Part shown: positions 1-5,215 of the stretch, one piece after another
How positions within the stretch are numbered: the first letter of the stretch is position 1
How the letters are laid out: the number at the start of each line of letters is the position of its first letter
DNA from: JBHHWH01 sp046756405
GTDB taxonomy: Bacteria > Actinomycetota > Acidimicrobiia > Spongiisociales > ZC4RG35
DNA length: 5,215 nt
Direction: 5' to 3'
NCBI GenBank assembly: GCA_046756405.1
Contig: JBHHWH010000121.1
Span: forward strand, 1 to 5,215
Notes under the pieces: generated by a model
What the model was told of the DNA's origin: nothing
Databases searched by the model: none
What the model saw: only the letters and a program-made list of their open reading frames with translations
Made by a program: the position numbers and the translations under genes

Positions 1-127
1 TCCTGAACACGGCAGGATCAGATTCCGGCCCCCAAACCGAGGACCCCCCGACTAGCACGAAGCTCTCACACCGCCACCATCCCCTACCCAGTAGCGAAAA
101 CCACCTGCCAGCTCACCCGATGACGAA
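1..127. other. Left-edge stretch with no supported gene
   Basis: I see no credible coding frame, RNA gene or repeat here on either strand. A 5-bp inverted repeat at 1-5 and 13-17 (TCCTG/CAGGA) is too short to interpret. The stretch lies beyond the terminator-like hairpin at 128-153, so on the minus strand it is downstream of the small gene at 194-319. It may be spacer before whatever lies to the left of the window. Confidence 0.5.
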
Positions 128-153
128 AGTGGGCGCGGTTTGTCGCGCCCACT
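128..153 (-). terminator. Hairpin terminator behind the small minus-strand gene
   Basis: A perfect 10-bp stem (AGTGGGCGCG paired with CGCGCCCACT) encloses a 6-nt loop. On the minus strand the right arm runs into TTTCGTC, a short and imperfect U tract. On the plus strand there is no T run after the stem, so the minus orientation is favoured. It starts 40 nt after the stop codon of the small gene at 194-319. A minor 5-bp hairpin (165-180) lies between the two. This matches an intrinsic terminator with the weak U tract common in high-GC genomes. Confidence 0.6.
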
Positions 154-193
154 CAACACAGGCCTCGCCGGAACTGGCGAAGTGGCTAGGACA

Positions 194-319
194 TCATCCC
201 AGCGTCAGCTCGTCCTCCAGCCCCGACATGGCCGGAAGCTCCTCCTCTGAGGGGCGCTCCCGGAGAGAGTCTGAGAGTGTCGAAGGGAAGGAGGACGGAA
301 TCCAGTACGACCAGATCAT
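194..319 (-). CDS. Small acidic hypothetical protein (41 aa)
   Basis: I do not recognise this protein and assign no function. It runs from ATG at 319 to TGA at 194. Three things support a real gene. First, AAAGGAGGTGA (326-336) is a full-length Shine-Dalgarno match, with GGAGG 9 nt before the ATG. Second, a hand count gives GC of about 56%, 51% and 80% at codon positions 1, 2 and 3, the pattern expected for a coding frame in this genome. Third, a hairpin terminator follows 40 nt after the stop. The product starts MIWSYWIPSSF, so its N-terminus is aromatic (W3, Y5, W6, F11) and proline/serine-rich. The rest is acidic (E25-E27, E35-D36-E37) with only two arginines, for a net charge near -6. It has no cysteine, clear membrane helix or signal peptide. 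It lies downstream of doxX on the same strand but beyond that gene's hairpin, so it may be its own unit; I found no convincing promoter. It could be a small regulator, a peptide precursor or a leader peptide, and a chance frame is not excluded. Confidence 0.55.
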   Translation of the reverse strand: MIWSYWIPSSFPSTLSDSLRERPSEEELPAMSGLEDELTLG

Positions 320-325
320 GCCACC

Positions 326-336
326 TCACCTCCTTT
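326..336 (-). promoter_or_regulatory. Perfect Shine-Dalgarno site of the 41-aa gene
   Basis: On the minus strand the sequence reads AAAGGAGGTGA, which is complementary to the 3' end of 16S rRNA across its whole length. The GGAGG core (329-333) sits 9 nt from the ATG at 319. It is the strongest ribosome binding site in the window and decides the start of the small gene. Another in-frame-open ATG at 344 (a different frame) lies before the site and has no such signal. Confidence 0.65.
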
Positions 337-404
337 CCTCTCATATTCTCCCTGTGCAGACGCAAAAACCCTGTTGGTAGCAGGCGATATTCCGAATCTA
401 GACG

Positions 405-435
405 GGAGAGGCCCCGGCCCATCCGGGGCCTCTCC
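405..435 (-). terminator. Hairpin terminator downstream of the doxX-like gene
   Basis: A perfect 13-bp stem (GGAGAGGCCCCGG paired with CCGGGGCCTCTCC) encloses a 5-nt loop. It begins 20 nt beyond the stop codon of the DoxX-family gene at 456. On the minus strand the stem is followed by CGTCTAGATT, which is not a U tract. It therefore resembles the stem-only terminators reported in high-GC Gram-positive bacteria. The symmetry would let it act on both strands. Confidence 0.65.
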
Positions 436-440
436 GCGAC

Positions 441-460
441 TCAGATCAGATCGGATCAGA
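441..460. repeat. Four pentamers (TCAGA, one variant) at the doxX stop
   Basis: The 20 bases are TCAGA, TCAGA, TCGGA, TCAGA in tandem and contain three GATC sites. The block spans the stop codon of the DoxX-like gene (456-458) and part of the spacer before its terminator. It is a short simple repeat that could arise by slippage. I see no function in it. Confidence 0.4.
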
Positions 461-875
461 GGTTGAACAGTGGGCCGGTGATCACAAAGGCTGCGCTTTC
501 GCCCAGGGTGACGAAGTAGGCGAAGGCGATCAGGCCACCACCGGCGATGGAGAGGTCCTTCATGAACTGGGTCTGCTCCATCTGCCTGGCCATCGGGTCC
601 TCGTCGTTCCAAAAGTGGTGAACAGTGAAGGCGGCTATCAGGGCGAAGACGGTAAACATCAGTGCACCCAGGTCAGCGAAGATGCCGAGGATCACCGAAA
701 CCGCTGCCAGCAGCAGCCACACCCCCGACGCCAGCACCCAGAACCGGGCGTTCTTGAAGCCACGACTCTCGGCGTATCCGGCGGTGGCGGAGGTGGCGCC
801 GAAGTGGCCCGCCAGGGCCGAACCCAGAGCAATCAACACAAACAGGATTCGACCGATCAGAACGAGAACGTCCAT
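456..875 (-). CDS. DoxX family membrane protein
   Basis: A 139-residue integral membrane protein, the usual length for the DoxX family. Four hydrophobic helices are visible at about residues 4-23, 45-66, 68-88 and 108-137; the last may be a helix plus a re-entrant segment. Family hallmarks are an early glycine/arginine helix (IGRILFVLIALGSALAGH), a HHFWNDEDP loop at 86-94, and a QTQFMKDLSIAGGGLIAF stretch at 101-118. DoxX proteins sit in the cytoplasmic membrane. Some members are linked to quinone or thiosulfate oxidation and to oxidative-stress complexes, but most, including this one, have no assigned substrate. No redox motif or cysteine is present, so no reaction is claimed. The ATG at 875 is preceded by AAGGGAG, and a strong hairpin follows the stop. 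It is probably a single-gene unit, divergent from the propeller gene. Confidence 0.85.
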   Translation of the reverse strand: MDVLVLIGRILFVLIALGSALAGHFGATSATAGYAESRGFKNARFWVLASGVWLLLAAVSVILGIFADLGALMFTVFALIAAFTVHHFWNDEDPMARQMEQTQFMKDLSIAGGGLIAFAYFVTLGESAAFVITGPLFNL

Positions 876-885
876 CTCCGTTTTT

Positions 886-892
886 CTCCCTT
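886..892 (-). promoter_or_regulatory. Ribosome binding site of the doxX-like gene
   Basis: The minus strand reads AAGGGAG ten bases before the ATG at 875. A second purine patch, CGGAG, touches the start codon but is too close to act. The site supports the ATG at 875 as the start. Confidence 0.5.
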
Positions 893-911
893 CTCGTATC
901 GTTTCTCCTAC

Positions 912-942
912 AGATCGACAATCGAAAACAATCCCGAGATCG
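912..942. repeat. Paired short repeats in the divergent promoter region
   Basis: Two copies of ACAATC (918-923 and 928-933) are 10 bp apart, one helical turn, and are flanked by two copies of AGATCG (912-917 and 937-942). The block sits between the starts of the divergent DoxX-like and propeller genes in the more AT-rich part of the 876-970 gap. Such spacing fits a binding site for a dimeric regulator, but the units are short and could occur by chance. I found no convincing sigma-70 type promoter for the DoxX-like gene here. Confidence 0.3.
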
Positions 943-958
943 TCATATTCCCGACGCG

Positions 959-964
959 TAGGCT
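959..964 (+). promoter_or_regulatory. Candidate -10 element for a leaderless propeller transcript
   Basis: TAGGCT matches the actinobacterial -10 pattern TANNNT and ends 6 bases before the ATG at 971. With that spacing transcription would begin at or next to the A of the ATG, giving a leaderless mRNA. This agrees with the absence of any Shine-Dalgarno sequence in the C-rich bases 965-970. No good -35 hexamer is visible at 16-18 bp upstream, which is common for such promoters. Confidence 0.45.
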
Positions 965-970
965 CACCCC

Positions 971-1834
971 ATGACCCTCCTCATCGGGACCGCAACCGGG
1001 GCCTTCCGGCTCGGTGACGCCGAGCCCGTCATCGGCGACACCCGGATCAACCACCTCGCCCGCTGGGAGGACGAATGGTGGGCCTGCGACGGGAAGCGGC
1101 GCATCCTCAACAACGGCGAGGTTGTGGCCACCATGCCCGACCAGGCCACGCCGCTGTGCCTCCAGCCGACCTGGGAGACGGTCTGGATCGGCGCCGACCA
1201 GGCCCACCTCTACGGCTATGAACACGGACAGGTCACCGAGGACGAGTTCTTCGCTGCTGCCCCGGGACGGGACAAGTGGTATACCCCTTGGGGCGCCCCC
1301 GCTGACGTCCGCTCCCTCACCCTCGACGCCGACCACACCCTCTACATCAACGTCCACGTCGGCGGGATCCTCCGCTACGACAACACCGGGGTGGTGCCGG
1401 TGTTGGACATCGAAGCCGACGCCCACCAGGTGACCGCCCACCCCACACTGAAGGGGGCGATCTTTTCCGCCACCGCCCTCGGCCTCGCCCAATCTCACAA
1501 CGGCCACGACTTCGACTTCCGCACCGGAGGTCTTCACGCCCACTACTGCCGCGCCGTGGCTGTCCTCGACGATCGGGTTTTCGTCTCCGCCTCGACGGGA
1601 CCGAGCACCGCCCGAGGTCGCCTCTATCGGGGTGCCCTCTGGGAGGGGCCGCTGGAGCCGGCCACCGACGGCCTGCCGGAGTGGTTCGACGGCAATCTGA
1701 ACACCCACTGCCTGGCCGTGGTCGACGGGACCGTCTACGTCGGTTTCGACGACACGGTGTGGGCCTCCACCGACGCCGGCGAAACCTGGCAGGAGGTGGC
1801 CTCGGGTCTTCCCAGGATCACCTGCCTGGCATAG
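971..1834 (+). CDS. Asp-box (BNR-like) beta-propeller protein
   Basis: A 287-residue protein of the WD40/YVTN/BNR-repeat type, the class often labelled sialidase- or photosystem-assembly-like. One clear Asp-box lies at residues 266-273 (STDAGETW), and a degenerate one lies at 175-181 (SHNGHDF). Recurrent strand pairs of the 'xVYVGxxxGVxxS' kind begin near residues 3, 71, 123, 163, 202 and 254, so about six or seven blades are likely. The N-terminal strand LLIGTATGAFRL could close the ring with the last blade. There is no signal peptide or membrane helix, so it is probably cytoplasmic. Asp-boxes are structural turns; I see no sialidase catalytic set (Arg triad, Tyr/Glu pair), so an enzymatic role is not supported. 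The ATG at 971 starts directly on the first blade and lacks an RBS. The threonine synthase-like gene follows 33 bp later in the same frame. Its ligand or partner is unknown. Confidence 0.8.
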   Translation: MTLLIGTATGAFRLGDAEPVIGDTRINHLARWEDEWWACDGKRRILNNGEVVATMPDQATPLCLQPTWETVWIGADQAHLYGYEHGQVTEDEFFAAAPGRDKWYTPWGAPADVRSLTLDADHTLYINVHVGGILRYDNTGVVPVLDIEADAHQVTAHPTLKGAIFSATALGLAQSHNGHDFDFRTGGLHAHYCRAVAVLDDRVFVSASTGPSTARGRLYRGALWEGPLEPATDGLPEWFDGNLNTHCLAVVDGTVYVGFDDTVWASTDAGETWQEVASGLPRITCLA

Positions 1835-1859
1835 ACCTGTCCCACTCCCTCGCTACTGT
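1832..1859 (+). promoter_or_regulatory. Candidate promoter of a leaderless threonine synthase-like transcript
   Basis: TAGACC (1832-1837) matches the -35 consensus TTGACA at four of six positions. It is followed after 16 bp by TACTGT (1854-1859), a TANNNT -10 element. Eight bases separate the -10 element from the GTG at 1868, so the transcript would start at or very near the start codon. No Shine-Dalgarno is present in 1860-1867. The -35 element overlaps the TAG stop of the propeller gene. Confidence 0.45.
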
Positions 1860-1867
1860 CGCCGCCC

Positions 1868-3013
1868 GTGAGCAAGTTCTTATCCCATCTCGAATGTGGC
1901 CACTGCGAACGCGAGCATGAAGCCGACCGTCTCAACACTGTCTGCGTCCGCTGCGGCGGCCCGCTCCTGGCCCGATACCGTCTCGACAGCCCGGGCATGC
2001 CCAGCCTCGAGAAGGTTCTCGCCCGTCCCGCGGGCCCGGACCGGTTCTGGCAGGTGCTCCCCGCCCTCCCCAGCGACGGCTACTCCCTCGGAGAGGGGGC
2101 CACTCCCCTGATCCGCACCTACTCCCTGGGGGAGAACGTCTGGATCAAAGACGAGTCTCAGAATCCCACCGGCTCGTTCAAGGCGCGGGGCATGGCGGTG
2201 GCGATCGCCCGGGCCTGTGAGCTGGGCGTCCAGGACTTCTGCCTTCCCTCCAACGGCAACGCCGGGGGAGCCGCCGCCGCCTACGCCGCCTTCAACCAGG
2301 TGGTAGTCGAGATCGCCATGCCCGCTAACACCCCCCGCCCCCTCGTGGAGGAGGCCCGGGCCTACGGGGCGTACGTGACCCTGGTGGACGGGACCATCGC
2401 CGACTGCGGCCGCCTTGCTGCGGAGTGGGCCGCCGAGAAGGGCTATTTCAATCTGGCCACCCTGGCCGAGCCCTACCGGATTGAAGGCAAGAAGATGATG
2501 GGCTACGAACTGTTCTGGGATCTTGGGGGCCGGGTCCCCGACGTGATCCTCTACCCCACCGGTGGCGGCACCGGCCTGGTGGGAATGGCTAAGGCCTTCG
2601 ACGAGATGGAAGAGCTGGGTTGGATCGGACGGCAGCGGCCCCGAATGGTCGCTGTGCAGGTGGAAGGCTGTGCCCCCATCGTGCGGGCCTTCCACGCCGG
2701 AGCGGACCACGCCGAACCTTGGAGGGACCCTGAGGAGACCAAGGCCTACGGGCTCCGGGTGCCTTCGGCCCTAGGCGACCGCCTCATGCTGTCCGCCCTG
2801 CGTAAGACCCACGGTACGGCCGTGGCGGTGTATGAAGGGGACATGCTCTACTACACAGAGGTCCTCGCCAAGGACCACGGCGTCTGGGGCTCCCCGGAGG
2901 GCGGGGCGTGTCTGGTCGCCTACCGCCAGCTCAAAGAAGAGGGCTGGATCAAGCACACGGACACCGTGGTCATCTTCAACACCGGCTCGGCGTTGAAGTA
3001 TCTCGAGTCCTAG
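1868..3013 (+). CDS. thrC: Threonine synthase family PLP-dependent enzyme
   Basis: A 381-residue fold-type II PLP enzyme. An N-terminal zinc ribbon has C10-x2-C13 and C26-x2-C29. Next come the threonine synthase signature LGEGATPL (74-81), the Schiff-base lysine K105 in NPTGSFKARG, the SNGNAGG cofactor loop (128-134), the phosphate-binding TGGGTG loop (231-236), and NTGSALKY (371-378), whose serine would sit near the pyridine nitrogen. Threonine synthase converts O-phospho-L-homoserine and water to L-threonine and phosphate in the cytoplasm, the last step of threonine synthesis. The conserved stretches YRIEGKKMMGYEL and EGCAPIVRAF fit the zinc-ribbon branch of this family. The GTG at 1868 is chosen because the ribbon follows immediately; there is no RBS, consistent with a leaderless start. 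No hom, thrB or asd neighbour is seen, so a paralogue acting on another beta- or gamma-substituted amino acid is possible. Family assignment is secure; exact substrate and symbol less so. Its stop overlaps that of the convergent permease gene. Confidence 0.85.
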   Translation: MSKFLSHLECGHCEREHEADRLNTVCVRCGGPLLARYRLDSPGMPSLEKVLARPAGPDRFWQVLPALPSDGYSLGEGATPLIRTYSLGENVWIKDESQNPTGSFKARGMAVAIARACELGVQDFCLPSNGNAGGAAAAYAAFNQVVVEIAMPANTPRPLVEEARAYGAYVTLVDGTIADCGRLAAEWAAEKGYFNLATLAEPYRIEGKKMMGYELFWDLGGRVPDVILYPTGGGTGLVGMAKAFDEMEELGWIGRQRPRMVAVQVEGCAPIVRAFHAGADHAEPWRDPEETKAYGLRVPSALGDRLMLSALRKTHGTAVAVYEGDMLYYTEVLAKDHGVWGSPEGGACLVAYRQLKEEGWIKHTDTVVIFNTGSALKYLES

Positions 3014-5215
3014 ACCGCCCGCTCCCTGACCACGGTGCCCACGTCGAGGCGTCGCACCGTGCGCAGCGCCGGAACCAGAGAGAGTCCGGCCGTGGCCAGC
3101 ATGGCGACACAGGCGATAGCGATGCTCAGCGGCGACATCTGGAAGTCAAGGCTGAACATGTCCGACGAGAACAGCCCCATAAAGTAGACGCCGGTGAGAT
3201 AGCCGGCGACAACGCCGGGGGGCAAGCCGAGGGCTGTGACCAGTAGGTTCTCCACCGCGATCACCCCTCCGATGCGACGGTGGGAGAGGCCGTTGGCTCG
3301 CATGGTGGCGAACTCTCCGGAGCGCTCCGCCACGTTCACCGAGATGGTGTTGAACATCAGAGCGAAGGCCATCGCGCCTCCAAAGACCAGCATCACCCCC
3401 ACGAAAACGTAGAAGAAGCCCAAGAAGTCGTTGATGAGCTGCTCAAGGCTGCGGGCGTCCACCGCCCCTGCCACCACATCCAGGTCCCTGAGGTCGGCGA
3501 GGACCGCCTGGCGGTTGGCACCGTCTTCGAAGCGGACTTTGACCAGGGTCACCCCCGGGGCGAGGAGCCGCTCTGGCCGGTCGAGCTGAGCTTCGACGAA
3601 CCGCCGGTCGGCGTAGAGGAAGGTCCCCATCGGCTCGTCGAGGAACCCCACCAGCTTGGCGGTGAACTCGGCGTCCAGGTTGGGGAGCCGGATCGTCACC
3701 ACATCGCCCACCTCCACGCCGATCCGGTCGGCCAGTGACCTTCCTGCCAGCACACCGTCGGCGGGCAGACCGTCGGGGAAGCCGTGAACGGTCGAGTCAG
3801 AGGGGTAGGCGGCCAGGGAGGTGGTGTATGACTGGGAGCCGAAGACCACGGTGGTCTGGACGGTGGGAACCGCCTCGACCCTCCGCACCCCGGCGACGCC
3901 CTCCACCTCGGCGAGAGCCTGGTCGGTGGCGGGCACGGTGAGGATCACGTCGGCGTCCTCGGTGGCCACTGCGCCGAAGTGGCGGACAATGGCTGCCTGC
4001 ATCGTCTCGATCATCCCCCAGGAGGCCATCACCAGGGTGAGGGACAGCACCACGCCCAGCGAGGTGGAGACGCTGCGTCTCTTCACCCTCCCCACTCCTC
4101 TGAGAGCCATCAGCCACCTCACCGGTAGTCGGCGCAACGGTGGAAGCACCATCTCGAAGATGCTGCGGCGGCTCGTGGTTGTGGGGACGGTGCCGCGCAT
4201 GGCCTCGGCGGGGCTGATCCGGAAGGCGGTCCGGGCCGGCACGTAGGCGCCGAAGACCCCCGTGACCAGGGCGAACGCCAGTGCGATGACCGGTGTGACG
4301 GGGTGGAAGCTGCGGACAGTGTCGGGAATACCCAGCTCCGCCGTGTAAGCCGCGGTGGTGCCAGCCCCCAGGGCCACCCCCAACAGGGTGCCGGCAACGC
4401 CTGCGACGATTCCCAGACGGGTCCCGTAGGAGAGGTAGTGCCGGAGGATCATCCTCCTCCCCATCCCCGACGCCCGAAGCACTCCGATCTGGGCCCGCTG
4501 GGAGATGACGAGCCTGGTGAGCAGGACGAAGGCAGCCAGACCGGCGGCGGTCATGAACAGAGCAGGGAAGGCGAAGCTGAGCTCGCGGAAGCCTTCGACG
4601 TCGAGCTGGAGCGCGGCGTTGGACGGCTGGTCCTCCTGAGCGATGAGGTCCCCGCCGCCGGACCGTCTCACCACTTCGGCGACCTGGGCGTCTGCGGCTT
4701 CGACGTCGACCCCGGGCTCGTAGGTGACCAGCAGCTCGGTGCTGACGAGAGGCCGGGGTAGGGACTCGATGAGCGACTCGGGGACGAAAGCGACACCGAA
4801 GGTGCCGGGGAGGGTGAAGATCTCCTGTCGGCTCCGCGCCGGCCACAGGTATTCGGCGGAGACGGCGACACCGGCCACGGTCACCTCTTCGAACTGGAGT
4901 CCGGCCAGCACCTCGAAGCTGTCCCCGACGTCGAGGCCGAGTTGGTCGACCATGAACTCGGCGATCACCACCTTCTTCGGGTCGTTGGGGTCCAGGTAGT
5001 TCCCGCGTTCGATGTCGATCCGGTTTATGTCTGGCTGCCTCTCCGGCGGATATCCCAGCAGGCGCCCGATGAACACCTGGTCGTCGACCCGGAAGGGCAC
5101 CTCGGCCCGGTAGCGGACCTCCACCTGGTCCACGCCATCGATCGAGGCGATCTCGCCGGCCAGTTCAGGGCCGGTGCCAACGACGGTGACGTCGGCAAAG
5201 TTCAGCCGGTCATAG
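3010..5215 (-). CDS. FtsX/MacB-type ABC transporter permease, 5' end outside window
   Basis: 734 codons are visible, read from 5214 to the TAG at 3010-3012. The frame stays open to the window edge, so the N-terminus (probably about 100 residues with the first membrane helix) is missing. Valine codon GTG at 5133 is internal. The protein is a duplicated permease: MacB-like extracytoplasmic domain (visible 1 to about 205), helices near 214-237, 265-291 and 306-327, a new helix at 383-402, a second extracytoplasmic domain (about 404-590), then helices near 597-622, 649-677 and 695-717. Each FtsX half carries its cytoplasmic signature: QRAQIGVLRASGMGRR (239-254) with PARTAFRISPAEAMRG (326-341), and AERSGEFATMRANG (629-642) with PALRTVRRLDV (715-725). 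Such permeases pair with a LolD/MacB-like ATPase and move lipids, lipoproteins or peptides, or transmit mechanical force; the substrate is unknown here. The ATPase gene is expected upstream, beyond 5215. Confidence 0.9.
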   Translation of the reverse strand, partial: YDRLNFADVTVVGTGPELAGEIASIDGVDQVEVRYRAEVPFRVDDQVFIGRLLGYPPERQPDINRIDIERGNYLDPNDPKKVVIAEFMVDQLGLDVGDSFEVLAGLQFEEVTVAGVAVSAEYLWPARSRQEIFTLPGTFGVAFVPESLIESLPRPLVSTELLVTYEPGVDVEAADAQVAEVVRRSGGGDLIAQEDQPSNAALQLDVEGFRELSFAFPALFMTAAGLAAFVLLTRLVISQRAQIGVLRASGMGRRMILRHYLSYGTRLGIVAGVAGTLLGVALGAGTTAAYTAELGIPDTVRSFHPVTPVIALAFALVTGVFGAYVPARTAFRISPAEAMRGTVPTTTSRRSIFEMVLPPLRRLPVRWLMALRGVGRVKRRSVSTSLGVVLSLTLVMASWGMIETMQAAIVRHFGAVATEDADVILTVPATDQALAEVEGVAGVRRVEAVPTVQTTVVFGSQSYTTSLAAYPSDSTVHGFPDGLPADGVLAGRSLADRIGVEVGDVVTIRLPNLDAEFTAKLVGFLDEPMGTFLYADRRFVEAQLDRPERLLAPGVTLVKVRFEDGANRQAVLADLRDLDVVAGAVDARSLEQLINDFLGFFYVFVGVMLVFGGAMAFALMFNTISVNVAERSGEFATMRANGLSHRRIGGVIAVENLLVTALGLPPGVVAGYLTGVYFMGLFSSDMFSLDFQMSPLSIAIACVAMLATAGLSLVPALRTVRRLDVGTVVRERAV
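3031..3061 (+). terminator. Possible terminator hairpin after the threonine synthase-like gene
   Basis: CACGGTGC (3031-3038) and GCACCGTG (3054-3061) form a perfect 8-bp stem. Inside it ACG (3041-3043) can pair with CGT (3050-3052) around a 6-nt loop. It begins 18 nt after the plus-strand stop at 3013 and lies inside the last codons of the convergent permease gene. There is no T tract. It could stop transcripts running off the plus-strand gene, but a chance repeat in GC-rich coding sequence is also plausible. Confidence 0.3.

Noticed and set aside
340..345. TATGAG on the minus strand as a -10 element for the 41-aa gene
   Set aside because: Transcription from it would begin around 333, inside the Shine-Dalgarno sequence at 326-336, and no -35 hexamer fits upstream.
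120..380. Plus-strand open frame of 86 codons in the left gap
   Set aside because: It has no RBS, has a serine-run low-complexity product, and starts across the terminator hairpin. The opposite strand has the better-supported small gene.
908..1708. Long open frame (266 codons) antisense to the propeller gene
   Set aside because: It is a product of high GC content opposite a strongly C-biased gene. Its translation is low-complexity (G, V, A, D, E) with no family resemblance, and the plus-strand frame has a recognisable Asp-box and blade pattern.
1832..1867. Stop readthrough joining the propeller and threonine synthase-like genes
   Set aside because: The two genes are in the same frame with only one TAG between them, so readthrough would give a fusion. 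The zinc ribbon right after the GTG and the promoter-like hexamers before it favour an independent start, and no readthrough signal is visible.
1880..2710. Long open frame (276 codons) antisense to the threonine synthase-like gene
   Set aside because: The plus-strand frame carries the full PLP-enzyme motif set. The antisense product is G/H/V-rich with no domain and no RBS.
3797..4846. 349-codon open frame overlapping the permease gene in another minus-strand frame
   Set aside because: The translation is arginine/proline/glycine-rich, typical of an out-of-frame reading of GC-rich DNA. The permease frame shows helices and both FtsX signatures throughout.
3010..5133. GTG at 5133 as the true start of the permease gene
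   Set aside because: The frame is open upstream to the window edge and reads as MacB-like domain sequence (YDRLNFADVTVVGTG). The first membrane helix would be missing from a protein starting at 5133.

Overview
The window is high-GC bacterial DNA with strongly G/C-biased third codon positions. At least two of its genes have no Shine-Dalgarno sequence but carry a TANNNT hexamer just upstream of the start, which suggests leaderless transcripts. GC bias, a GTG start and leaderless starts together suggest an actinobacterium-like organism. This is an inference from style; nothing here fixes the taxon. There is no mobile element, CRISPR array, tRNA or rRNA.

Layout, left to right. (1) 1-455 looks intergenic but appears to hold a small minus-strand gene of 41 codons (194-319). 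It has a perfect Shine-Dalgarno, a coding-type GC pattern and a hairpin terminator behind it (128-153). A second hairpin (405-435) closes the next gene. (2) A DoxX-type four-helix membrane protein lies on the minus strand (456-875). (3) A 95-bp divergent intergenic region (876-970) carries paired short repeats. (4) An Asp-box (BNR-like) beta-propeller protein lies on the plus strand (971-1834). (5) A PLP-dependent threonine synthase family enzyme with an N-terminal zinc ribbon follows on the plus strand (1868-3013). (6) A large FtsX/MacB-type ABC transporter permease lies on the minus strand from 3010 to the right edge. Its N-terminus is outside the window.

The genes do not form one pathway. 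The propeller and the threonine synthase-like gene run in the same direction 33 bp apart and may be partly co-transcribed, although the second seems to have its own promoter. The threonine synthase-like gene and the permease converge so tightly that their TAG stop codons share one CTAG palindrome, leaving no room for a conventional intergenic terminator. A hairpin just inside the permease gene could serve instead.

No clear novel multi-gene system is present. The most interesting item is the unrecognised 41-residue acidic protein, followed by the leaderless-promoter pattern.
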